Of a DNA stretch of 64,000 nt, positions 38,459 through 49,200 are shown in pieces. The stretch is from positions 88,702 to 152,701 of the forward strand of contig NZ_JASXSZ010000006.1 of assembly GCF_030315975.1 (NCBI RefSeq), written 5' to 3'. The notes under the pieces were generated by a model. That model had not been told where the DNA came from, did no database searches, and saw nothing but the letters and a program-made list of their open reading frames with translations. The position numbers were made by a program, and so were the translations under genes. This DNA comes from Microbacterium candidum. Its GTDB lineage: Bacteria > Actinomycetota > Actinomycetes > Actinomycetales > Microbacteriaceae. The stretch's first letter is position 1; every line of letters starts with the position of its first letter.

Positions 38459-41245
38459 CACATGCGTCTCGACCGTGCGCCGCGACACCGAGAGGTTCGC
38501 TGCGATCTCGGGGTTGGTGGCGCCGGTGGCGACGCGGCTCGCGATGCGCTCCTCGGTGCGGGTGAGCGACTCCCATCCGGTGGCAGGCCTCGCGCGCGGG
38601 GGTGCGAGCACGGCGATGCCCTTCCGGCGGAACGCGGCCCGCGCGCGGATGACGTCGTGATCGGCGCCGACGTCGGAGTACCCGCGCAGGGACGTTTCGG
38701 CGAGGCTCCTGCTGTCGGCGTGTCCGACGGGGAGGGCGAGGGCTGCGAGCTCCGACACCCGCGCGTGCTCGAAACGCCGGGGCGTCGTCGCCATCATGCC
38801 GGCCGCCTCCAGGAGGAGGTCGGCGTCATCCGTGCTGACCCCCTCGACGGCGAGCGCCGTCGCCCGCAGATGCGCCACGTCGGGGTTCCGGTCGGCCAGT
38901 GTCGCCACGGCATCGACGACCTCGCGCGAGCGCTGCGCGGCCGCAGCGCGCGCCGAAGGGTGCACGCCCGCGACCGACCGCGCGAGATCGACGAGGTCGA
39001 GGGCGATCTCCGCGGCATCCACCTCGGCACGGACCGCGCGAAGCTCCCGCCACCCCTCCCACAGCACGTCGAAGGTCGCGGAGTCGTCACCCGCAGCGCG
39101 CTGACGCTGGCTGACCCCCTGCCAGATCCAGGACCGCCCGCGCCCGCCCCACATCGACCAGGCCGGGACGGGGTCGAGGCTGGCCGACCATTCCAGAGCC
39201 GCGCCGGGTCCCCGCTGATGGGCGACGACGTACGCACGGATCCCGCGGACCGGCGCATCGAGCCGCACATCCATCGACGCGACCATCGCTCCGTGCGCGT
39301 CGAGTTCAGCTGCGAGGTCGGAGAGCGCGCCCGTGCGGCTGCGCGCCTGTGCGCCGAGCGAGTGCGCGGCGAGCATCCCGGTGCGGTAGCCGAGGTTCTC
39401 CGCCAGCTCGAGGCTGTGCTGCAGGAGCTCGACGATGGCGTCGGTGCGCCCGGCATCGGCCAGCGCGACCGCCAGGAGGGCGTGCGGGAAGGTCTCGAGC
39501 GTCGAGAGCGAGGGATGCCGATCGGCCTTCGCCGCGGCATCCGTCAACGCGACGATGGCCGCATCCAGGTCGCCTCGGCAGTTCGCGATCTGTCCCTGCA
39601 GGCTCAGGGCGATGACCTCGGCGCCGACGTTGCCGGTCGCGGCCGCCATCGCCGCGCCGTCGCGCGCGACGCGCAGCGCGCCGTCGACGTCCCCGAGCAT
39701 CATGCGCGGCCAGCCCGCGAACGCCAGGTGGGTGGCGCGGTCATAGGGCTCGAGCACCTCGGCTGCGGCGTACCGGTCGGCCGCATCGCGCGCATCGGCG
39801 TGCCGATGCTGCAGAAGCAGGGACTGCGTGAGGGTGCGCGTCACACCCGCCAGCGACTCGGGCGGCACGTCGCGGCGGAGCACGACGGCGGCGAGGTCCG
39901 CGGCATCCACCACCCGTCCCGAGCTGAGCGCGGCGCGCGCGAGACCCGCGACCGCCTGCGTATTGAGCGGATCGTCGCTCGTGGTCGCGTCGATGACGCG
40001 GTTCCAGAGCTCGACGGCGGTCTCGGGCGCGGACACCGCCGTGCGCTGCGCGAGTCGCAGCATGCGGGGCAGGTCGGGGGCGTCCGTCGGCGCCTGCAGC
40101 AGGTGTCCGGCGACCGTCGCCGGCGAGACGTCCGCCGCCTCCAGGCGGATCGCGATCTCCCGGTGCAGCTCCGCGCGCACGGGGGCGGGAAGGTCCTGCA
40201 GCAGCACCTCCTGGATCAGCTCGTGCCGGAAGCCGAGCATGTCCTGCTCGGCGTCCTCCAGGAACCCGGCCGCGAACGTCTCCTGCAGCATCGGCACGAG
40301 GACGCTCATCGGCTGATCGACGACCACCCGCAGCTGAGAGAGGGAGAAGCGGGTGCCGAGCAGCGCCGCCGTGCGCAGCAGATCCCGGCTCGGAGAGCTC
40401 AGGTGGCTGAGATGTCGCATCATCACCATCGCCAGCGACGGCGACGGTCCCACCGGGGCGTCCAGCCGGGCTTCGCCGCGCGGGCCGATCGTGACCGCCC
40501 CGTCGCGCAGCAGCGCCCGCATCATCTCTGTGAGGAACAGCGGGTTGCCGCCTGCCGTCCCGACGTACCGCTCGAGCGTTCCGCTGATCCGTCCGCCCGC
40601 CAGGCACTCGGCGATCGCGACGCACGTTTCGGCGGGCAGGGTTCCGAGCTCGATCGTCGTGAGCAGGTCGCGATCGCTCAGCGCGACGAGGAGACGGTCG
40701 AGCTCATGCGGCGTCTCGCGGGGAGCCTGGCTCCGCATCGACCCGACGATCAGCAGCGGAAGCTGTTCGAGGGTGTGGCTGAGCCGCGTGAGCAGGGCGA
40801 GCGAGCTCTTGTCCGCCCACTGCAGGTCCTCCAGGACGACCACGGTCGGCTCGACCGCCACGGCGTCGACGATCGTCAGCAGGCGCTCCGCGACGGCGTA
40901 CTTGTCCTGTACGGCGGCGAGGCGCCGGTCGTCGTCGGTGAGAACGGGTGCGAACGCGTCGAGCAGGATGCCGTACGTCCGGCGCCGATCCATGACGTCG
41001 GCGGACGCCTGCAGCACGCGGCGTCCATACGCACGCCGCATCGCCGCGTCCAGGAGCGAGGTCTTGCCGATCCCGGCCTCACCGCGGACCATGATGACGT
41101 GGCCGTTCGTCGTGTCGTCGCCGTGGGGAGCGCGCCGTGGCGCGCCCTGCGTGCCGCGGTCGAGCGCAGCCGCGAGCACGGCGAGCTCCGCGTCTCGCCC
41201 GAGGAACACGCGTGTGCTCCGCCCGGCATGAACAGGCGTCTGCAT
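38366..41245 (-). CDS. LuxR-type STAND regulator (LAL family)
   Basis: A 959-residue transcription factor. Walker A GEAGIGKT is at residues 55-62 and Walker B VVVLEDLQWADKSS near 135, in a STAND-type ATPase. A long TPR-like helical middle follows (about 350-850). A LuxR HTH closes the protein: LTRTEERIASRVATGATNPEIAANLSVSRRTVETHVSNVLAKLG. LAL proteins couple a ligand or protein signal to transcription of sugar, antibiotic or stress genes. It is divergent from the cyclase gene with a 73-bp gap. Confidence 0.87.
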   Translation of the reverse strand: MQTPVHAGRSTRVFLGRDAELAVLAAALDRGTQGAPRRAPHGDDTTNGHVIMVRGEAGIGKTSLLDAAMRRAYGRRVLQASADVMDRRRTYGILLDAFAPVLTDDDRRLAAVQDKYAVAERLLTIVDAVAVEPTVVVLEDLQWADKSSLALLTRLSHTLEQLPLLIVGSMRSQAPRETPHELDRLLVALSDRDLLTTIELGTLPAETCVAIAECLAGGRISGTLERYVGTAGGNPLFLTEMMRALLRDGAVTIGPRGEARLDAPVGPSPSLAMVMMRHLSHLSSPSRDLLRTAALLGTRFSLSQLRVVVDQPMSVLVPMLQETFAAGFLEDAEQDMLGFRHELIQEVLLQDLPAPVRAELHREIAIRLEAADVSPATVAGHLLQAPTDAPDLPRMLRLAQRTAVSAPETAVELWNRVIDATTSDDPLNTQAVAGLARAALSSGRVVDAADLAAVVLRRDVPPESLAGVTRTLTQSLLLQHRHADARDAADRYAAAEVLEPYDRATHLAFAGWPRMMLGDVDGALRVARDGAAMAAATGNVGAEVIALSLQGQIANCRGDLDAAIVALTDAAAKADRHPSLSTLETFPHALLAVALADAGRTDAIVELLQHSLELAENLGYRTGMLAAHSLGAQARSRTGALSDLAAELDAHGAMVASMDVRLDAPVRGIRAYVVAHQRGPGAALEWSASLDPVPAWSMWGGRGRSWIWQGVSQRQRAAGDDSATFDVLWEGWRELRAVRAEVDAAEIALDLVDLARSVAGVHPSARAAAAQRSREVVDAVATLADRNPDVAHLRATALAVEGVSTDDADLLLEAAGMMATTPRRFEHARVSELAALALPVGHADSRSLAETSLRGYSDVGADHDVIRARAAFRRKGIAVLAPPRARPATGWESLTRTEERIASRVATGATNPEIAANLSVSRRTVETHVSNVLAKLGLRSRTELAVFVSRRLDDVGQDG

Positions 41246-41318
41246 GCCACCGCCTCTCGGCCGCCCCAGTGCGGCCCCCCAGCATCCCCGAGCCCGAGTC
41301 TACCGAGGGGCACCGCAC

Positions 41319-44300
41319 ATGTCTCCTGACCCAGGTCCCCTCGCGCCGTTCGCGCCCCGCCTCGCGGCGGAGTGGATGCGGGACGAGCCCGACCTCCGTC
41401 ACCGCACCATCGAGGGGACGATGGTGTTCGCCGACATCTCCGGCTTCACGCGGCTCACCGAGCGGCTGGCGCGGCAGGGGAAGGAAGGCGCCGAGCTGCT
41501 CAGCGACACCCTTGACCTGACTTTCGCGACGCTTCTGGCTCCCGCGTTCGACGACGGCGCGGACCTCTTGAAGTGGGGCGGGGATGCGGTGCTGCTCCTG
41601 TTCCGAGATGAGGACCACGCGGCGCGCGCCGCGCGCGCGGCGCACCGGATGCGGGCCGCCCTGCGCACTCTCGTGCGCGATCGGGCGCTGCCTGTGCACG
41701 CGCCGCTGCGCATGTCGATCGGCATCCACAGCGGTGCGTTCGACGTGTTCCTCGTGGGCGATCCGGCGAGCCACCGCGAGTTGATCGTCACGGGGCCGGC
41801 CGCCAGCCGCCTCGCCGCCGTCGAGGCGACGTGCACCGCGGGCCGCATCCTCCTCACCCCGGAGACGGCTTCGCTTCTCCCGGCGCGCGTGCTCGGCGAG
41901 TCGATCGACGTGGAGGGCCGGTCCGCACGCCTCCTGCGGTCGCTGCCGGAGCCTCCCATCCGTCCCGGACGGGCGGCTGCCGACGACGCGGTCGCCGGCA
42001 CCCTGCCGCCGGCGATCCGCGTCCACCTCGAAGCCGGCGGCGGGGAACCGGAGCACCGGCCCGTCGCCGTGGCGTTCGTCCAGTTCGGGGGCATCGACCG
42101 GCTGATCGCGGAGGAGGGAGAGGATGCGGCCGCGACCGCCGTGCACGACCTGGTCGCCGTGGTGCAGCACGCGTGCCTCGAGCACGGCGTGACCTTCTTC
42201 GAGTCGGACATCGCCGCGGACGGCGGGAAGATCATGCTCACGGCGGGGGCGCCGCGCAGCGCGGGTCAAGACGCCGAGCGGATGCTGCGCACGGCTCTCG
42301 CGATCGCCGCCCATGAGGGAGCGCTCACCGTGCGGGTGGGCGTCAACGCGGGCCACGTCTTCACGGGCGAGCTCGGTCCCGCGGTGCGGCGCACCTACTC
42401 CATCAAGGGGGATGCCGTGAACCTCGCGGCGCGCCTCCTCGGCCGTGCGCACCCCGGCCAGGCCGTCGCGACGGAGTTCGTCGTCGCGCAGGCACACGTG
42501 GACGTCGAGTCTGACGCGCTGCCCCCCTTCTTGGTGAAGGGCAAGAAGATCCCGGTGCACGCGGTCGTCGTGCGGGAGGTGCGCGGCCGCGCGGCCGCCC
42601 GCGAGAGCCGGTTCGTCGGCCGTGGTGAGGAGCTGAGGCTTCTGGGCGACGCGCTCGCGGCGGCGCGCGACGGACAGGGTTCTGTCGTCGACATCGTCGG
42701 CGAGCCGGGCATCGGCAAGTCGCGGCTGGTCGCCGAGCTCGTGGTCCCGGATGCCGTGCAGGTGTTCTCCGCGACGTCGGGCAGCTACGAGAGCAACACG
42801 CCCTACTCGACGGTCGGCGCGCTCCTGCGCGGCGTACTCGGCGTCGGCGCACAGGATGCCGAGGCGGACATCAAGACGCGGATCCAGGACACGGTGCAGG
42901 AGGCCGCGCCGAGGCTCGAGCCGTGGCTCGCGCTCCTGGGTGTGGTGCTCGATGTCGAGATCCCCTCGACGCGTGAGGTGGACGAACTCGAAGAGCGCTT
43001 CCGTCGCGGCCGCATCGAGGAGATCACCGTCGACCTGCTCGCGGCGCTCCTCACGGATCCGACCCTGCTCGTGTTCGAGGACACGCATCTCATGGACGAG
43101 GCATCCGGCGCGCTGCTGCATCGGCTCGAGGCGGAGTCGCATCGGCATCCCTGGTGCATGGTCCTCACGCGGCGCGAGATCCCCGTGGGCTTCGTCCCGC
43201 AGCTGTCCGAGCCGGTCGACCTCAGGATCGCTCTTGCGGCGATCGCGCCGGAGAGCGCGCTGGAGCTGCTGGAGGCCGCCGCCGGCGGCGCGCGGCCGAG
43301 CCGTCACACCCTCGAGGCGATGGTGGAGCGGGCCGCAGGCAACCCCCTGTTCCTCACGTCGCTCGCCGCGGGCGCGCGCGCGTCCGAGACGAGCGAGCTG
43401 CCGGACTCGGTCGAGGCGGTGCTGCTCGTCGACATCGACCGGCTCGCGTCATCCGACCGCGCTCTCCTGCGCCTCGCCGCGGTGCTCGGCGCGCGGTTCG
43501 ACCCCGGCATCCTCGTCAGCCTCACCCCCGAGACCGTCACGATCGAACAGATCGCGGAACGCCTGGACGAGTTCGTCCGCCCGGTGGAGGTCCCGGCCGG
43601 CGCGCAGGCGGATGCCGCCGGCCTCGAGTTCCGGCATGCGATGGTGCGCGACGTGGCCTACGCCGGTCTGCCGTTCCGCCTGCGGCGGGATCTGCACGCG
43701 CGCGTCGCGACGACTCTCGAGGACCGGGATGCATCCCCCGAACTGCTGAGCCTGCACTTCCACGAGGCCGGCCATCACGACAAGGCGTGGGCGTACTCGC
43801 TGCGCGCCGGCGACGACGCGCGCGCGAAGTACGCCTATGGCCAGGCGGCCGCGTTCTTCGAGCGCGCCCTGGACAGCGCAGCGCACCTGCCCGGGATCGA
43901 CCTCGCGAGACGCTCTGCCGCGTACCTCTCCCTCGGCGAGAGCCTCGACATGGCCGGTGATGCCACCGGTGCGATCAGCGCGCTTCGGCGAGCGCGCCGC
44001 ACGCGGAGCCTCGGAGTCGTCGAGACGGCAGAGGTCGTGTACAAGGAGGCCCGCATCACCCTGCGTCTGGGGCGCTACCGGGCGGCCCTCGCCCAGCTGA
44101 CGAGGGCTCTGCACCTCCTGGACGGGATGACGGGCGCCGCGGCGGACGCGGTACGCGCACGTCTGTCGATCCGTTACGGCTTCTGCCTGCACATCCAGCG
44201 TCGCGACGACGAAGCGATCCGCTGGGGCCGCCGCAGCGTCGAGTGGGCGGAGGCGGCAGGCGATCGCGAACTGCTCGCCCATGCGTTCAACGGATTGCAT

Positions 44301-45086
44301 CTTGCGTACGGAGCGTCCACCCTCGACGAGGACCGGCCCTACGGGCAGCTCGCGCTCTCGCTGTTCGAGGAGTTGGGCGACCTCAGCGGCCAGGCGCTGA
44401 CGCTGAACAATCTCGCCATCGACGCCTACAACTCGGGCAGCTGGAACGAAGCGATCGACGCGTTCGCGCGGGCCGCGGAGAGCTTCCACCGCCTCGGAGA
44501 CGACGCGAACGCGGCGAACGCGCTGTACAACCACGGGGAGATGCTGGTCACGCAGCGCCGGCATGCCGAAGCGCGTCCCGTTCTCGGCACCGCTCTGCGG
44601 CTTGCCCGCCGAGTCGACGACGAAGAACTCGTGGGGCTCGTCCTGCGTGAGCTGGCGCGCGCCGAAGCAGGCGCGGACGGCTCATCCACAGCGTGGCCGC
44701 TCTTCGACGAAGCGCGCACCGTGCTCACGAACCTGGATCTGGTGGGCGAGGTCGCACTCGTCGACGCCGCGCGCGCGGATGCGCTGGCCGAAGCGGGCGA
44801 GACCGCGGCCGCGCTCGCGCTGATCGATGCGACGATCGTCGAGGCGGAGGTCAAGGCGGCGGAGGTGCTCGCCCGTCTCTATCGCATCCGAGCCCAGGCC
44901 CTCGTGATCGAGGGACGCAATGCGCAGGCGGCCGCGGCCGCCCGCGATGGGCTCGCTCGCACGGCGGGCACGCATGGAGGCTATGAGCCGGCGCTATTGC
45001 GCCTGGCACTGGCAGATGCAACGGACGACGGCGCGCTCCGGGCGGAGTCGCGCCTGGTGCTGGCGGATCTCGGCGTGAGGGCGTGA
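41319..45086 (+). CDS. Class III nucleotidyl cyclase/AAA/TPR signalling protein
   Basis: A 1255-residue protein. Cyclase domain 1 (about 30-210) has the metal Asp39 in FADISGF and Asp89 in LKWGGDAVLLLF. Domain 2 (about 240-410) lacks the first metal Asp (FVQFGG) but has the Asn368 region GDAVNLAARL, missing in domain 1. One composite active site, as in mammalian soluble adenylyl cyclase, is likely. Next is a STAND/AAA ATPase (Walker A GEPGIGKS at 461-468, FEDTHLMDEAS) and a TPR-rich C-terminus (about 790-1200). ATG 41319 follows GAGGGG. Nucleotide specificity (cAMP assumed) is not proven. Confidence 0.85.
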   Translation: MSPDPGPLAPFAPRLAAEWMRDEPDLRHRTIEGTMVFADISGFTRLTERLARQGKEGAELLSDTLDLTFATLLAPAFDDGADLLKWGGDAVLLLFRDEDHAARAARAAHRMRAALRTLVRDRALPVHAPLRMSIGIHSGAFDVFLVGDPASHRELIVTGPAASRLAAVEATCTAGRILLTPETASLLPARVLGESIDVEGRSARLLRSLPEPPIRPGRAAADDAVAGTLPPAIRVHLEAGGGEPEHRPVAVAFVQFGGIDRLIAEEGEDAAATAVHDLVAVVQHACLEHGVTFFESDIAADGGKIMLTAGAPRSAGQDAERMLRTALAIAAHEGALTVRVGVNAGHVFTGELGPAVRRTYSIKGDAVNLAARLLGRAHPGQAVATEFVVAQAHVDVESDALPPFLVKGKKIPVHAVVVREVRGRAAARESRFVGRGEELRLLGDALAAARDGQGSVVDIVGEPGIGKSRLVAELVVPDAVQVFSATSGSYESNTPYSTVGALLRGVLGVGAQDAEADIKTRIQDTVQEAAPRLEPWLALLGVVLDVEIPSTREVDELEERFRRGRIEEITVDLLAALLTDPTLLVFEDTHLMDEASGALLHRLEAESHRHPWCMVLTRREIPVGFVPQLSEPVDLRIALAAIAPESALELLEAAAGGARPSRHTLEAMVERAAGNPLFLTSLAAGARASETSELPDSVEAVLLVDIDRLASSDRALLRLAAVLGARFDPGILVSLTPETVTIEQIAERLDEFVRPVEVPAGAQADAAGLEFRHAMVRDVAYAGLPFRLRRDLHARVATTLEDRDASPELLSLHFHEAGHHDKAWAYSLRAGDDARAKYAYGQAAAFFERALDSAAHLPGIDLARRSAAYLSLGESLDMAGDATGAISALRRARRTRSLGVVETAEVVYKEARITLRLGRYRAALAQLTRALHLLDGMTGAAADAVRARLSIRYGFCLHIQRRDDEAIRWGRRSVEWAEAAGDRELLAHAFNGLHLAYGASTLDEDRPYGQLALSLFEELGDLSGQALTLNNLAIDAYNSGSWNEAIDAFARAAESFHRLGDDANAANALYNHGEMLVTQRRHAEARPVLGTALRLARRVDDEELVGLVLRELARAEAGADGSSTAWPLFDEARTVLTNLDLVGEVALVDAARADALAEAGETAAALALIDATIVEAEVKAAEVLARLYRIRAQALVIEGRNAQAAAAARDGLARTAGTHGGYEPALLRLALADATDDGALRAESRLVLADLGVRA

Positions 45087-45100
45087 GCCGGGCGCTCAGA

Positions 45101-45137
45101 CAACGGCCGCCGGGGCGCATCGCCCCAGCGGCCGTTG
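45101..45137 (+). terminator. Terminator after the cyclase gene
   Basis: CAACGGCCGC and its complement (45128-45137) around an inner GGGGCG/CGCCCC stem. It lies between convergent genes and can serve both. Confidence 0.75.
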
Positions 45138-45151
45138 CGAGTCGTGGGCAC

Positions 45152-46111
45152 TCAGCCTCCCACCGCGCCCCGCAGGTCGTTCAGGAACAGCACCACGAGA
45201 AGCAGGTCGCCCGCGTTGTCGCGGGTGCTCTGGACGTAGTCGGTGCAGAAGTTCTGGGAGGCGCCGATCACGCCCTTCGACGGGCACGGCTGCACGACGG
45301 CGAGGGCACCGGTCGCCGACTGCGACCACACGGCGCTGAACTTGTTGACGCCGGCCTGACCGCAGAGCGACTTGTCGCAGATGATCGTCATCTTCGCGGG
45401 GGCGGTCCGGGTGTACAGGCCGTCCATGTTCGCGATGAACTGCGTGACGAGCGCGCCCTTCGAACACGGCTGCCCCGCCGGGCACAGCCCCAGCGAGAGT
45501 GCGACGCTGCCGTTGGCGCCCTTCGGCAGGGAGAGGATGCCGCACATCGGCTGCGCCGGCGTGACCGTCGTGCAGCCCGCGCCGTCCGCGCCCGCCGTCC
45601 CGCCCGTGAGCGAGGAGGACTGGCCGCTGAACACTGCGAGGTTCTTCTCGACCGGGAAGGCGCCCGTGGTGGCGATGAGCGGCGCCTTCTTCGTCCCCGT
45701 GGTCGCCGTGACCTGGAGTGACGTCGTGGCCGCCGAGTACGACTCGGAGACGGTTGCGCCCGTGGCGCCGGCCGGAATGACGATCTGCGTCACGCTCAGC
45801 TGACCGGGCCCCGTCGAGGCGGTGAGGTTGACCGTCATCGCCGTCGAGTACGACGCCGGGGTGCTCCCGATCCACAGCGCGATCACGAGCTGGAATGGCT
45901 TCCCGGCGGCGGTGAGCACGCTGGGAAGCGCCTGCGACGGCACGCCTGCCAGCTGCGCGGCGATCGCGGGATCCGTCTGTGCGACGACGGTCATCGATGT
46001 GGGCGTCGGCGGTGGCGCGGCCTCAGCGGCCGCCGGGGCGACGACGCAGGCGAGCGTCAGGGCTGCGACGGCGATGAGCGAGCGGATGACCCGGCGCAGG
46101 TGAACGGACAT
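45152..46111 (-). CDS. Secreted eight-cysteine protein of unknown function
   Basis: A 319-residue protein with a clear Sec signal peptide (SLIAVAALTLACVVAPAAAEA, cut near residue 30). The N-terminal half is Thr/Ser/Val-rich, like an immunoglobulin-type fold (MTVNLTASTGPGQLSVTQIVIPAGATGATVSESYSA in pieces). The C-terminal half has eight cysteines in pairs (GCTT, MCGI, LCPA, PCSK, ICDK, LCGQ, PCPS, FCTD), suggesting four disulfides. ATG 46111 follows AGGAG. I do not recognise a family. It lies between two large signalling genes on the opposite strand. Confidence 0.7.
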   Translation of the reverse strand: MSVHLRRVIRSLIAVAALTLACVVAPAAAEAAPPPTPTSMTVVAQTDPAIAAQLAGVPSQALPSVLTAAGKPFQLVIALWIGSTPASYSTAMTVNLTASTGPGQLSVTQIVIPAGATGATVSESYSAATTSLQVTATTGTKKAPLIATTGAFPVEKNLAVFSGQSSSLTGGTAGADGAGCTTVTPAQPMCGILSLPKGANGSVALSLGLCPAGQPCSKGALVTQFIANMDGLYTRTAPAKMTIICDKSLCGQAGVNKFSAVWSQSATGALAVVQPCPSKGVIGASQNFCTDYVQSTRDNAGDLLLVVLFLNDLRGAVGG

Positions 46112-46224
46112 GGCGGAACTCCTCGCGACATCGAACGATGACTCCAGCATTCATCTCTGCTCCGCAGAAAAGATCCGTGAGTTCACTGAGGTTTCCGGAT
46201 TCTCCGTGCGCACATCCTGGCGGC

Positions 46225-49200
46225 ATGGCCATTCAGCCCCCGATGGACGCCATTGCCGAGTCGGACCGCAGACCGGGCGATGCGCCGTCGCGCCGCGCGG
46301 CCGTCCGCCGCGGCCGCATCCCGGGCCGGACCGTGCTGCTCGTCGCCTCCTTCGGCGCGCTGCTCGCCTTCCTCGACGCGACGATCGTCAACATCGCGTT
46401 CCCCAGCATCCGCTCATCGTTCCCGGATGAGTCGATCTCGACCATCTCCTGGGTGCTGAACGCCTACAACATCGTCTTCGCGTCGTTCATGATCGTCTTC
46501 GGCCGGCTCGGGGATGTCGTGGGCCGCCGTCGGCTCTACCTCATCGGCATCGTCCTGTTCACGGCGTCGTCGGCCGTGTGCGCGCTGGCTCCGGACATCG
46601 TCGTCCTCATCGGCGCCCGCGTCGTGCAGGCGCTCGGCGCGGCGATGATCGTCCCCGCATCCCTCGCCGTCGTCATCGACGGCGCAGAGCCGGGCAAGCG
46701 CGCCCGAGCCGTCGGACTCTGGGCCGCCGCGGCCGCCGTCGCCTCCGGGCTCGGTCCGCCGATCGGCGGCGCGCTCGTCGAGGCCGGCGGATGGCGCTGG
46801 GCGTTCTGGATCAACATCCCGCTCGGCATCGTCGCGTGGTGGCTGGGGCGACATCAGCTCGTCAACAGCCGGGCGCCGGGGCGGCGGCGGATGCCGGACC
46901 TCCTCGGCGCGACGCTCCTCTCCGGCGCGCTCGGGCTCACGACCCTTGCGATCATCAAGGGCTCCGAGTGGGGCGCGGGCAGCGTCATCCTGTGGGTCGT
47001 CGTGGGCGGTGCGGTCCTGCTCTTCGCCGCCTTCATCCTGAGTTCGACGAAGCATCCGGCGCCCGTGCTGGACATGGCGATGATGCGCAACCGGCCGTTC
47101 CTCGTCGCCAACATCGCGACCCTCGTCGCCGGCGTCGGATTCTTCGGATACATGCTGACGAACGTCCTGTGGCTGCAGTACGTGTGGCAGTACTCGGTGC
47201 TTGAGGCGGGGCTCGCCCTCGTTCCGGGCGCCGTCGTGGCTGCGATCGTCGCCGCGGTGCTCGAGCCCATCGCGGCGCGGGTCGGCTACCGCTGGATCAT
47301 CGCCGCGGGATTCGTCGTATGGGCGCTGGGGTACGTCTGGTACGTCACGATGGTCGGCACCGAGCCCGACTTCTGGGGGCCGTGGCTCACCGGCCAGATC
47401 ATCAGCGGCGTCGGCGTGGGCGCCACGCTGCCGCTGCTCGCGGCCTCGACGCTCGAATCGCAGCCGGGCGGCAAGTACGGCACGGCCTCCGCCGTCATCT
47501 CCAGCGCCCGCCAGATCGGCGGCACGATCGGGGTGGCGATCCTCGTCGTGATCCTCGGCACGCCGACCATGCTCACGGTGGTGGACGACCTGCGCAACGG
47601 CTGGACGATGAGCATCATCGCGTTCGCCGCGGCCGCCGTCATCACGCTGTTCATGGGTCGCATCCGCCACTTCGACGACAGCGCTGCGGACCTCGTCGCG
47701 GCGGATCCGGCGCACGCAGGCGAGGCGGTGTCGTCGCCTCCCGTCGTGCTGCGGCGCACCGTGCGCCCTGCCGAGGAATCGCTGTTCGCGCAGCTGCCGT
47801 CCGCGACGCGCGAACGGCTCCTGGAGAGCGCTCCGCAGCGGTCCCTCGCCGCGGGGGAATGGCTGCTGCGCCACGGTGACGCCGCGGACTCGATGTTCGT
47901 GCTCCTCGCCGGGCGCGCCGAGGTCGTCATCGGCGACCGCGCCGTGCGCGAGCTGGGTCCGGGATCTGTCGTGGGGGAGCTGGCACTGTTCACACAGGGT
48001 GTCCGCTCGGCATCCGTGCGCGCGCGGCGCGACTGCGAGGTCCTCGAGATCTCCCGCGCACTCCTGGAGGAGGCGATCGGGGAGGATGCAGCGGCCCTCG
48101 CCGCGCTCGTCACGGCCCTCGCCCACCAGCTCGCCGACGCGAGTCCTGCGACCGCGCCGGTGCCGACGCGGCCGAGCCTCGTGGCGGTGCTCGCGGCAGG
48201 CATCGGCGCCGCGGGGCATGTGGATGCGGTCGCCGCTGCGCTCGAGCGCGGCCTGGCGGGCCGGCTGCGCGTGGCTGTTCTTCGCGGTGCGCACTCCGCC
48301 GAGCAGGTCGACCGCGCCGAGGCGGAGAACCGGCTGGTCTTCCTCGTCGCTTCAGGGGACGACGAGGAATGGGCTTCCCGCTGTGCGCGGGAAGCCGACA
48401 CGGTGGTGCTGGTGGGGCTCTCTGGGGAGGCCCCACCGGCATCCCTCCGGCCGATGGCGGGCCGTCCCGAGCTCGTGCTCGTCGGCTCGCCATCGCGCGC
48501 GGCGCGCAGCGCCTGGGCGGACGCCGTCGATGCGTGGCGCGTCAGCGGAGCGGACGATCTCCGCGGGCTCGAGGATCGCCTGAGCGGACGATCGGTCGCG
48601 CTCGTGTGCGGCGGCGGGGGAGCGCGCGCCATCACCCACATCGGCGTGCTGCTGGAGTTCGAGGATGCCGGCATCCGCGTCGATCGCCTCGCCGGAGCGA
48701 GCATGGGCGCCGTCATCGCCGGGTACTACGCCATGGGTGGCACCGCCGGGGAGCTCGGCGACGCGATCTACCGCGAGTTCGTCCGCGAGGACATCCTCAG
48801 CGACTACGGAGTGCCACGGCATTCTCTCGCGCGCGGCCATCGAGCACAGCGCTCCCTCGCGCGGAGCTACGGCGACCATCGCATCCAGGATCTTCCGCGC
48901 GGATTCCGCTGCGTCAGCACCGATCTCCTCACGCGCATGTCTGTCGTGCACCGCAGCGGGCCCATGGTGGATGCGATCAAGGCGTCCTCCCGGCTCCCCA
49001 TCCTGTTCGCCCCGGTCCCGAGCGAGGGCCGGCTGCTCGTGGACGGCGGCGTGCTGGACAACCTCCCCGTCGACACGCTCACCGAGCGGGATGAGGGCCC
49101 GATCGTCGCGGTGAACATCTCGATGAGCGGCGGGCAGCGCACGTCCGCGCCGGGTGAGCCGCCACGGCCGGTCCGCGTGCCGGCGCTCGGCGAGACGATG

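Noticed and set aside
41244..41318. An extra 25 N-terminal residues on the cyclase.
   Set aside because: The ATG at 41319 has a ribosome site, and the extra stretch would fill the divergent promoter region with Pro/Arg-rich sequence.
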